Assembly (NCBI RefSeq): GCF_004571025.1
Contig: NZ_SPQT01000012.1
Span: 124,001 to 188,000 of the forward strand
Source: Bradyrhizobium niftali
GTDB lineage: Bacteria; Pseudomonadota; Alphaproteobacteria; Rhizobiales; Xanthobacteraceae
Direction of reading: 5' to 3'
Length of the DNA stretch: 64,000 nt
Positions within the stretch are counted from its first letter, which is position 1. The number at the start of each line of letters is the position of its first letter. The position numbers and the translations under genes are program-made. Shown piece by piece: positions 8,132-15,436 of the stretch. The notes under the pieces were generated by a model. That model had not been told where the DNA came from, searched no databases, and saw nothing but the letters and a program-made list of their open reading frames with translations.

Positions 8132-9052
8132 TCAGAACAGTCCGCGGTCCCAGGGCGGGTCAGGCGCAAAATGCCCGGCGAGAAAGTCGATGAAGGCGCG
8201 CACCTTGGCCGGCGGACGGCGGTCGGGCAGGTAGACCGCATGCACGGCCGAGGTCTGGATCTCCGGCTGGTCGAGCGGAAGCGCCAGAAGCGTGCCGGCG
8301 CGAAGGTCGTCGGCGATGATGAAGGTTGGCTGTCGCGCCAGGCCGAGGCCCGCCAATGTTGCCGCGCGGAGCGCATCGCCGTTGTTGGCGCGCAAGGTGC
8401 CGCTGACCTGGACGCGGATCTCGCCGTCGGCGCCGAACAGCCATTCCGCAGCGCTCGCCTGCTGCGAAAGCGTGTAACCGAGGCAGTTATGCGCGGCGAG
8501 GTCCGCGACACAGCGCGGCGTGCCGTGTTTTGCCAGATAGGACGGCGCGGCGCAGACCACGAGGCGGTTAGGCGCGAGCTTTCGCGCCACCATGCTGGAG
8601 TCGCGCAGCTTGCCGATGCGGATCGCAAGGTCCCAGCCTTCCTCGGCGAGATCGACGAGGCGGTCGTTGAGGCCGAGCTCGACGGTGACCTCGGGATGGC
8701 GTTCCGAAAACTCGGCGATCGCCGGCGCGATCTGCCGCGTGCCGAACACGACGGGCACGTTGACCCGCAGCAGCCCGCGCGGCTCGACGCGCTCGCGCGC
8801 GACCGCGGCGTCGGCGGCCTCCATGTCGGCGAGGATGCGCTCGGAGGATTCCAGATAGCTCCGTCCGGCCTCGGTGATGGACAGCCGCCTCGTGGTCCGG
8901 TGGAACAGTTTCGTGCCGAGCCGGGCCTCGAGCGCGGCGACATGCTTGGTCACCATGGTCTGCGACAGGCCCATGGCCCGGGCCGCGCCCGACAGGCTGC
9001 CGATCGCCGCGACCTTGGCGAAGACCTCCAGGCTGGTCAGCCGGTCGAGCAT
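8132..9052 (-). CDS. LysR family transcriptional regulator
   Basis: A 306-residue LysR regulator. Residues 4-62 form the winged helix-turn-helix (FAKVAAIGSLSGAARAMGLS, then LGTKLFHRTTR), and residues 90-295 the substrate-binding effector domain with LRVNVPVVFG and the LAIRIGKL motif. It is divergent from the DoxX-like gene with 95 bp between starts, the usual LysR arrangement, so that gene is the likely target. The gap contains AT-rich ATTCC-containing segments that could form the binding site, but no clean dyad was found. Confidence 0.9.
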   Translation of the reverse strand: MLDRLTSLEVFAKVAAIGSLSGAARAMGLSQTMVTKHVAALEARLGTKLFHRTTRRLSITEAGRSYLESSERILADMEAADAAVARERVEPRGLLRVNVPVVFGTRQIAPAIAEFSERHPEVTVELGLNDRLVDLAEEGWDLAIRIGKLRDSSMVARKLAPNRLVVCAAPSYLAKHGTPRCVADLAAHNCLGYTLSQQASAAEWLFGADGEIRVQVSGTLRANNGDALRAATLAGLGLARQPTFIIADDLRAGTLLALPLDQPEIQTSAVHAVYLPDRRPPAKVRAFIDFLAGHFAPDPPWDRGLF

Positions 9053-9147
9053 TCATCTCACTCTCTTGGTGTGAAGTCTCATTCCAATATAGCAGATTAT
9101 CATTCCATTGAGAATAGATCATAGCTGTCTCCAACAAGGAGACCGCC

Positions 9148-9591
9148 ATGATCGATTCCCGTACCGCTCCCTATGCCGCGCTCGTGCTGCGCGTGACGCT
9201 GGGCGCGCTGTTCCTCGCCCACGCCGGCCTGAAGCTGTTCGTCTTCACCCCGGCCGGGACCGCAAAGTTCTTCGGCAGCCTCGGCTTCCCGCCCGAACTC
9301 GCCTACGTCATCATGACGGTGGAAGTTCTCAGCGGCGTCGCGCTGATCCTCGGCGTCTGGACCCGCTATGCGGCGCTGGCCGGCATCCCGATCCTGCTCG
9401 GTGCGATCTTCACCGTGCACGGCGCCGCCGGCTTCTTCTTCACCAATCCGAAGGGCGGCTGGGAATATCCCGCCTTCTGGGCGATCGCGCTCGCGGCGCA
9501 GGCCCTGCTCGGCGACGGCGCCTACGCGCTGCGTCCGTCCCGCGATGTCGCTGCGGCAACCGGCCAGCTCAGCGGCGCGCATTCGCGCTGA
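9148..9591 (+). CDS. DoxX family membrane protein
   Basis: A 147-residue protein with four hydrophobic helices and the DoxX-type opening AALVLRVTLGALFLAHAGLKLF. The family is linked to thiol or quinone redox work in the membrane, but the activity of most members is unknown. AAGGAGACC lies 5 bases before the ATG. It is divergent from a LysR regulator that probably controls it, and is followed by a strong hairpin terminator, so it is monocistronic. Confidence 0.87.
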   Translation: MIDSRTAPYAALVLRVTLGALFLAHAGLKLFVFTPAGTAKFFGSLGFPPELAYVIMTVEVLSGVALILGVWTRYAALAGIPILLGAIFTVHGAAGFFFTNPKGGWEYPAFWAIALAAQALLGDGAYALRPSRDVAAATGQLSGAHSR

Positions 9592-9618
9592 GATCACTGC
9601 ATCCGCTCGAACGCAACA

Positions 9619-9649
9619 GCCGCGGGATCAATATCCCGCGGCTTGTTCT
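9619..9649 (+). terminator. Rho-independent terminator after the DoxX gene
   Basis: A perfect 10-bp stem (GCCGCGGGAT / ATCCCGCGGC, 9619-9642) with a CAAT loop is followed by TTGTTCT. It lies 28 bp after the stop codon. Confidence 0.75.
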
Positions 9650-9933
9650 GCTTCGCACCGATCAATCTGCGTTCGGCATTGATCCATACCTGAATTGGAT
9701 CGATCCGCGTCAATCCTGCATGGCGGGCCTCGTCGCTGCCGTGCGGCACCATCGAAAACATCGATAAACACAGGCGTTTCGCTGCGGTCTCTACCGACGC
9801 GCCTGCCTCTCGCGCCGTCGCGGCACCCCGGCCGCAACCCTTGCCTGTGTCGTCGCTTTGGCCATACAGTCCGAGCAAAGGCCGCACGCAACGATCGCGG
9901 CTGCGAACAAAAAATACCGGGAGAGACCGCACC
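9650..9933. other. Intergenic stretch before the TRAP operon
   Basis: About 280 bp separate the DoxX terminator from the TRAP operon. It presumably holds the operon promoter, but I see no convincing -35/-10 pair, repeat or small gene in it. Confidence 0.5.
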
Positions 9934-10965
9934 ATGACCATCGTGCCCGTGAACCGTCGCGCGTTCATCAAGTCATCGGCGGCGGTCACCGCCGGCCTCG
10001 TGCTTTCTCCCGCCATTATCGGCCGCGCTGAAGCTGCGACGCTGAAGCTGAAATGCTCCTCCTCGCTGCCGAACGATCCCAAATTCGCCAACGGCCGCGT
10101 CTACTACGACAACCTCGTCAAGAACCTCAAGGCGAACGGCCTCGGTGAGCAGGTCGAAGTCGCCTTCTTCCCGGACAATCAGCTCGGTCAGGAGATCGAC
10201 GTCATCAATTCGGTGAAGCTCGGCGTCATCGACCTCATGGTGTCGGGCTCGTCGATCTCGGCCAATCTGACGCCGCTGGTCGGCACCTTCGACCTCGGCT
10301 TTCTCTTCTCGAGTTTCCCGCAGCAGACCAAGGCGTTCGACGCCGGCGCCGCCAAGCCGATCGAGGACGCGCTGCTCAAGGGCAGCAACATCCGCATCAT
10401 CGCCTGGGCCTACAATTTCGGCTCCCGCAGCGTGCTGGCGAGGAAGCCGGTGAAGACGCCGGAGGATCTCGCCGGCCTCAAGATCCGGACGTTGCCAAAT
10501 CCCGTCATCACGGAATGCCTGCGCCTGATGGGGGCCGCTGCGACGCCGCTGGCGTTCGGCGAAATCTACACGGCATTGCAGGCCGGCGTGCTCGACGGGC
10601 TGGAGCACGATCCGCCGACGATCCTGGCCAGCAAGTTCTTCGAAACGGCAAAATTCTACGCGCTGACGCAGCACAATTTCTCGCCGCTTGCGATCTACTT
10701 CAGCGACATGACCTACAACCGCATGGACCCGAAGCTGCGCGACGGCTTTCTCGATGCTGCGAAGAAGGCCGCAATCGACACGCGTGCGCATGGGCTTGCG
10801 GTCGAGAAGGAGGCGCTGGCGGCCTTGACCGAGAAGGGCGTGACGGTGGCCGAATGCGACCGCGAGGCGTTCAAGAAGCGCGTCGCGCCGCAGCACGAGA
10901 ACTTCATCAAGGCGCGGCCGGAATCCAAGGCCGTGATCGACATCATCCGCGCGACGCAAGCTTGA
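9934..10965 (+). CDS. TRAP transporter periplasmic substrate-binding protein DctP
   Basis: A 343-residue exported binding protein. The N-terminus MTIVPVNRRAFIKSSAAVTA has a twin-arginine-like NRRAFIK motif followed by a hydrophobic stretch and an AEA cleavage site, so Tat export is likely. The mature part shows DctP features (FFPDNQLGQEIDVINSVKLG, LAGLKIRTLPNPVI, GEIYTALQAGVLDGLEHDP), the Arg in KIRTL being the usual carboxylate-binding residue. GGGAGAG at 9919-9925 selects the ATG at 9934. It is the first gene of an operon with the fused permease and a 2-hydroxyacid dehydrogenase, pointing to an organic acid as ligand. Confidence 0.9.
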   Translation: MTIVPVNRRAFIKSSAAVTAGLVLSPAIIGRAEAATLKLKCSSSLPNDPKFANGRVYYDNLVKNLKANGLGEQVEVAFFPDNQLGQEIDVINSVKLGVIDLMVSGSSISANLTPLVGTFDLGFLFSSFPQQTKAFDAGAAKPIEDALLKGSNIRIIAWAYNFGSRSVLARKPVKTPEDLAGLKIRTLPNPVITECLRLMGAAATPLAFGEIYTALQAGVLDGLEHDPPTILASKFFETAKFYALTQHNFSPLAIYFSDMTYNRMDPKLRDGFLDAAKKAAIDTRAHGLAVEKEALAALTEKGVTVAECDREAFKKRVAPQHENFIKARPESKAVIDIIRATQA

Positions 10966-10966
10966 G

Positions 10967-12826
10967 ATGACGATGACAGCCGCCGTGCCCCTCTCGGGCG
11001 GCCGCCACGGGAGCATCACCCAGCTGCTTCGCCTCAGCGACGCGATCGCGGCCATTCTCCTTGCCGCCGATCTCCTGGTCGTTTGCGCGTCGGTGCTGCT
11101 GCGCTTCTGCTTCAATGCGCCGGTCGAATGGTCTGACGACGTCGCGCGCGGATTGATGGTCGGCTCGGCCTTCTTCGGCGCGGCGAGCGCGCTGGCGCGC
11201 GGCGAGAATGTCGGCGTGTCCTTCTTCCGCGACCTGTTGCCGGCGAGGTTGCGGGCGCTGGTCGATGCCGCGAGCGCGCTGCTGGTCGTGCTGATCTCGG
11301 GCTACGTCGCCTATCACGCCATCAAGCTCGGCTCGCTGACGGCGGGCCAGACCACCGGATCAGGATTGCCGCTGGAACTCACCTTCTATCCGATGGGCAT
11401 CGGTGCGCTGTTCATGACGGTGTTCGCGATCGACCAGCTCTGCGCCCGGCCGTTTCCTGACATCGCCAGGGGGCTCGTCGCAATCGTCGTCGTCACCGGC
11501 CTCTATCTCGTCTGGGATTATCTGTCGCCGTCCTCGGTGCCGTCGGCGGGCACTCTGATGCTGATCGGCTTCTTTGCGACGCTGTTCGGCGGATTGCCGA
11601 TCGGCTTTGCGCTGGCGCTGGCCGCGCTGATCTTCATCTGGGTCGAGGGCGCGCTGCCCGGCGTGATCTTCGCCCAGCAGATGGCGCGCGGCATCGACAA
11701 TTTCGTGCTGCTGGCGATCCCCTTCTTCATCCTCGTCGGCTACCTCATGGAAGCCAACGGCATGTCGGTGCGCCTGATCGAGCTGCTGCAGCGCGGGGTC
11801 GGCCGTATGCGCGGTGGGCTGAACGTGGTGATGGTGGCCTCGATGGTGCTGTTCTCCGGCATCTCAGGCTCGAAGATGGCTGACGTCGCCGCGGTCGGCT
11901 CGGTGCTGATCCCGGCGGCGCGCCGCTCGAAGCAGAATCCGGGCGGCGCGGTGGCGCTGCTCGCGGCCTCCGCGGTGATGGCGGAGACCATCCCGCCCTG
12001 CATCAACCTGATCATCCTCGGCTTCGTCGCGAACCTGTCGATCGGCGGCCTGTTCGTCGCGGGGCTCCTGCCGGCGGCGCTGATGGCGCTGGTCCTGATC
12101 GCGGTGTCCATCATCTTCGGCAAGCGGCCGGCGGATGCCGAGGACGTTGCGCCGCAGATGCCGGTGTCGGGCCTGTGGAGCGGCGCGATCGCCTCGTTCG
12201 GCCTGATCTTCATGATCTTCTTCGGCTTCAAGAGCGGCTTTGCCACAGCCACCGAAATCTCGGCCTTCGCGGTCGCCTATGCGCTCGTCATCGGCAGCCT
12301 GGTGTTCCGCGAGCTCACTTTCAAAACGGCCGCGCACAGTTTCGTACAGGCCGCAACGCGCGCAGGGCTCGTGCTGTTCATCGTCGCCGCCGCGCAGTCG
12401 CTCGCGTTCACGCTGACCTTGCAGCAGGTGCCGCATGCGGTCGGCGACTTCATGCTCGGATTATCGAAGACCAGCGGCGTCTGGCTGTTCATCCTGCTCG
12501 CGATCGCCGTGCTGATCGTGATGGGCTCGGTGCTGGAAGGCGCGGCCGCGCTGATCATCTTCGGGCCGCTGCTCCTGCCGGTGGCCGTGCAGCTCGGCAT
12601 CGATCCCCTGCATTTCGGCGTCGTGCTGGTCATCGCGATGGGCATCGGCCTGTTTGCACCGCCGCTCGGGCTCGGACTCTATGGCGCCTGCCTGATCGGC
12701 AACGTGCCGATCGAGCAGACGGTGAAGCCGATCATGGGTTATCTTGGCCTCTTGTTCCTCTGCCTGCTCGTCATTGCCTTCGTGCCATGGCTCTCGACGG
12801 CGCTGCCGCGGGCATTCGGCTACTGA
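10967..12826 (+). CDS. TRAP transporter fused permease DctQM
   Basis: A 619-residue inner-membrane protein that joins both TRAP membrane subunits. Residues 20-160 form the four-helix DctQ part (with FNAPVEWSDDVARGLMVGSAF), and residues 190-610 the large DctM part (IPFFILVGYLMEANGMS, GISGSKMADVAAVGSVLIPA, GLFAPPLGLGLYGACLIG). It starts one base after the DctP stop, so the two are translationally close. It drives sodium- or proton-coupled uptake of the DctP ligand. Confidence 0.9.
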   Translation: MTMTAAVPLSGGRHGSITQLLRLSDAIAAILLAADLLVVCASVLLRFCFNAPVEWSDDVARGLMVGSAFFGAASALARGENVGVSFFRDLLPARLRALVDAASALLVVLISGYVAYHAIKLGSLTAGQTTGSGLPLELTFYPMGIGALFMTVFAIDQLCARPFPDIARGLVAIVVVTGLYLVWDYLSPSSVPSAGTLMLIGFFATLFGGLPIGFALALAALIFIWVEGALPGVIFAQQMARGIDNFVLLAIPFFILVGYLMEANGMSVRLIELLQRGVGRMRGGLNVVMVASMVLFSGISGSKMADVAAVGSVLIPAARRSKQNPGGAVALLAASAVMAETIPPCINLIILGFVANLSIGGLFVAGLLPAALMALVLIAVSIIFGKRPADAEDVAPQMPVSGLWSGAIASFGLIFMIFFGFKSGFATATEISAFAVAYALVIGSLVFRELTFKTAAHSFVQAATRAGLVLFIVAAAQSLAFTLTLQQVPHAVGDFMLGLSKTSGVWLFILLAIAVLIVMGSVLEGAAALIIFGPLLLPVAVQLGIDPLHFGVVLVIAMGIGLFAPPLGLGLYGACLIGNVPIEQTVKPIMGYLGLLFLCLLVIAFVPWLSTALPRAFGY

Positions 12827-12838
12827 AGGAGTCTTGCC

Positions 12839-13816
12839 GTGAAAGTCCTGCTCGCCCACACGCCGGAGATGCGGCGGAATTACTATGGCGATCGCAGCCT
12901 GAACGGCCTGCGCGCGGCTGCCGAGGTGATCCTGCACGAGGGCGATCAGCCGCTCGACGCGGCCGGCCTCGTCCGCGCGGCCAGGGACGTTGACATCATC
13001 GTCGCCGATCGCATGACCGAGGGACGCGGCGAGATCTTTCCGCAATTGCCGCATCTGCGCGCCTTCGTCCGCTGCGCCGTCGACATCCGCAACGTCGACG
13101 TCGATGCGGCCTCGAAGGCGGGTGTGCTCGTGACCCGCGCCGGCCCCGGCTTCGTGCAGGCGGTCGCCGAGCTCGCGCTCGGCTTCATGGTCGATCTATC
13201 CCGCGGCGTGTCGCGAACGACGGCGGACTACCAGGCCGGACGCAAACCCGAGGCGCGGATGGGCCGCCAGCTCGCCGGCGGCAAGATCGGCATCATCGGC
13301 TATGGCAGCATCGGGCGTTATCTCGCCGAAATCGCCAAGGTGATGCGCATGGAGGTGCTGGTCGCCGATCCCTTCGCTGATGTCAGCGACAGCGCCATCA
13401 GGCAGGTCGGCCTCGACGAGCTCCTCGCCGTATCGGACTATGTCGTCTGCCTTGCGATTGCCAACGAAGCGACCGAGAATCTGATCGGCGAGGCGGCACT
13501 GGCGCGCATGCAAAGGCATGCCGTCTTCATCAATCTGTCGCGCGGCAATCTCGTCGACGAGGCGGCGCTGGCGAAAGCGCTGCTGGAAGGCCGCATCGCC
13601 GGCGCGGCAATGGACGTCGGCCGCGCGCCCGACCAGATGCCGACGCCGGAGCTCGCGAAGCTTCCCAACGTCGTCGCGACGCCGCATGTCGGCGGGTTGA
13701 CGCCGCAAGCGATCGAATACCAGTCGCTGGAAACTGTGCGGCAGGTGGAAGCGATCGTCAAAGGCGCGGTCCCGCAGGGCGCCGTCAACGCCGACCGCTG
13801 GACGCGCCGTCCCTGA
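12839..13816 (+). CDS. D-isomer-specific 2-hydroxyacid dehydrogenase
   Basis: A 325-residue NAD(P)-dependent dehydrogenase. The Rossmann motif GIIGYGSIGRYLAEIA lies near residue 145, the substrate Arg in NLSRGNLVDEAAL near 235 and the catalytic His in PHVGGLTPQ near 285. The Glu usually found in the DVF..EP segment is not evident: here the text reads AAMDVGRAPDQMPTPE. GAAGGAG precedes a GTG start at 12839. It follows the TRAP permease by 12 bases, so it probably acts on the imported acid or its product. Exact substrate unknown. Confidence 0.85.
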   Translation: MKVLLAHTPEMRRNYYGDRSLNGLRAAAEVILHEGDQPLDAAGLVRAARDVDIIVADRMTEGRGEIFPQLPHLRAFVRCAVDIRNVDVDAASKAGVLVTRAGPGFVQAVAELALGFMVDLSRGVSRTTADYQAGRKPEARMGRQLAGGKIGIIGYGSIGRYLAEIAKVMRMEVLVADPFADVSDSAIRQVGLDELLAVSDYVVCLAIANEATENLIGEAALARMQRHAVFINLSRGNLVDEAALAKALLEGRIAGAAMDVGRAPDQMPTPELAKLPNVVATPHVGGLTPQAIEYQSLETVRQVEAIVKGAVPQGAVNADRWTRRP

Positions 13817-13902
13817 CCACACGCCTGCCTTGAACCTCCTCCGGGCCCGTGACGTCAAAGTTCCGTGCCTGTCGGGCAATGGTTCATTGAGCAGGTTGAG
13901 TC

Positions 13903-14034
13903 ATGAAGTTTCTGACTGCGGCGGCGTGCGCGATCGTAATCGGCCTGTCATTGACCGCCTGCGCCAGCCTCACCTTCGATGCCGACAACAAACCTCCCTA
14001 CGGCCAGGCGAACGGCAAGAAGTCTGATCGCTAG
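13903..14034 (+). CDS. Small lipoprotein, 43 residues
   Basis: A short gene encoding a typical lipoprotein signal: MKFLTAAACA, a hydrophobic run and the lipobox LTAC with the acylated Cys at position 20. The mature part is only 24 residues, polar, ending GKKSDR. GCAGGTTGAG precedes the ATG, giving a weak ribosome site. It lies between the 2-hydroxyacid dehydrogenase gene and the convergent ligand-binding protein gene. Function unknown. Confidence 0.6.
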   Translation: MKFLTAAACAIVIGLSLTACASLTFDADNKPPYGQANGKKSDR

Positions 14035-14055
14035 CTGCAGCAAGGACCGCACGCC

Positions 14056-15222
14056 CTACAGCCGGTCCACCGCCTTGAATGTCCCGTCCTTCTGGATCAC
14101 CGTCAGGAACACCTTCGGCGGGGCGTCGATCATGCGCATGCCGACGGTGACGACGTTGCCGCTGATGTCGAAGCGGCCGACGTCGTTAATGGCGCGCAGG
14201 AGGTTCGCGCGCGTCGGTTTCGGTCCGGCCTTTTCCAGAGCTGCGGCGGCGAGGCGGCCGGAGAGATAGCCTTCGAGCGACACGAAGTCGGGTGTCAGCG
14301 TCGGGTCGAACGCCGTCTGCGCCGCCTGGTAATCGGCAACGAGCTTGAGCGAGCGGTCCCAGGGAAACGGCACCACCTGCGAGACGATGACGCCTTCGCC
14401 GTCGGGGCCGAGCTCCCTGGCGAGCGCATTGGCGCCGACGAAGGAGATGTTGACGAAGGTCGGATACGAGCCGCTGCGGTGTGCGAGCTTGATGAATTCG
14501 GCGCAGGGACCGTAGGTCCCGACCATCACGATCGCCTCGGGTTCGGCGCGCTTGATCATCCGCCAGGCCGAGGCGACGGCGCGGGTGTTGCGCTCGAAGG
14601 TGCCTTCGGCGGCGAGCTCGAGGCCGCGCCTGGCAAGCGCGCGCTTCACGCCGACAAGTCCATCGCGGCCGAAGGAATCATCCTGGTAGAAGATGCCGAT
14701 GCGGGTGAACCGGCGGTCCTCGGTGAGGTGCTTGATCCATGCCTCGGCTTCCGCGCCGTAGCTCGCGCGGATGTTGACGACGTTCGGAAGCTCGAGGTCG
14801 CGCAGGAATTCGGCGCCGGTGAACGGACCGATGAAGGGGGCGTTCCTGGCGCTGGTGATCGGGATCGTCGCGATCGCGGTCGGCGTGCCCACCGCGCCGA
14901 TCAGCGCGAACACCCTGTCGTCCTCGATCAGCCGCAGCGTTTGCGCCACCGAGCGATCGGGGTCGTAGCCGTCGTCGCGGCTGATGAGCTGGAGCTTGCG
15001 GCCATGGACGCCGCCCTTGCCGTTGATCTCGGTGAACGCCGCGACGATGCCTTGCCGCATGCGCTGCCCAAGCGCCGAGGAGGGGCCCTCGAGTGCGGCC
15101 GCCTGGCCGAACAGGATCGCATCGTCGCTGACGCCGACCTCGTCGCCTTTCGCAGGCAGCATTGCCGCGGCCAGCAATGCGACGGTCAAGGCGAGGTATG
15201 TCGCGGATCGCGATCGTGTCAT
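14056..15222 (-). CDS. Periplasmic ligand-binding protein, branched-chain amino acid (LivJ) type
   Basis: A 388-residue exported protein. A signal peptide spans about residues 1-26 (ending PAKG), then a type-1 periplasmic binding fold begins (ILFGQAAALEGPSSALGQRMRQGI, GYDPDRSVAQTLRLI, IGIFYQDDSFGRDGLVGVKRAL). These proteins bind amino acids, amides or small organic ligands. No permease or ATPase genes are adjacent; instead it is divergent from a CHASE-GGDEF-EAL gene 214 bp away. It could therefore serve an unlinked ABC system or present ligand to the sensor. The start at 15222 has no clear ribosome site. Confidence 0.85.
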   Translation of the reverse strand: MTRSRSATYLALTVALLAAAMLPAKGDEVGVSDDAILFGQAAALEGPSSALGQRMRQGIVAAFTEINGKGGVHGRKLQLISRDDGYDPDRSVAQTLRLIEDDRVFALIGAVGTPTAIATIPITSARNAPFIGPFTGAEFLRDLELPNVVNIRASYGAEAEAWIKHLTEDRRFTRIGIFYQDDSFGRDGLVGVKRALARRGLELAAEGTFERNTRAVASAWRMIKRAEPEAIVMVGTYGPCAEFIKLAHRSGSYPTFVNISFVGANALARELGPDGEGVIVSQVVPFPWDRSLKLVADYQAAQTAFDPTLTPDFVSLEGYLSGRLAAAALEKAGPKPTRANLLRAINDVGRFDISGNVVTVGMRMIDAPPKVFLTVIQKDGTFKAVDRL

Positions 15223-15436
15223 GTGGATGCTTGTCGGATGCAGGACGCGTTGCGGAAACGATAGTTCTGCGGGCTGAACAGGTCGCTAACCCGCGCCGTG
15301 CCGACGATCCGTAAGACTCCGGGTAAAACCGGCAACTTACTACCACTCTGCCGCAACTTGCTGGGGCAATCATTAACTAACCCGCGCAATCCCGGACGAC
15401 CGGGTTCCGAAATTTCGCAGTTCTTAACCCCGATCC

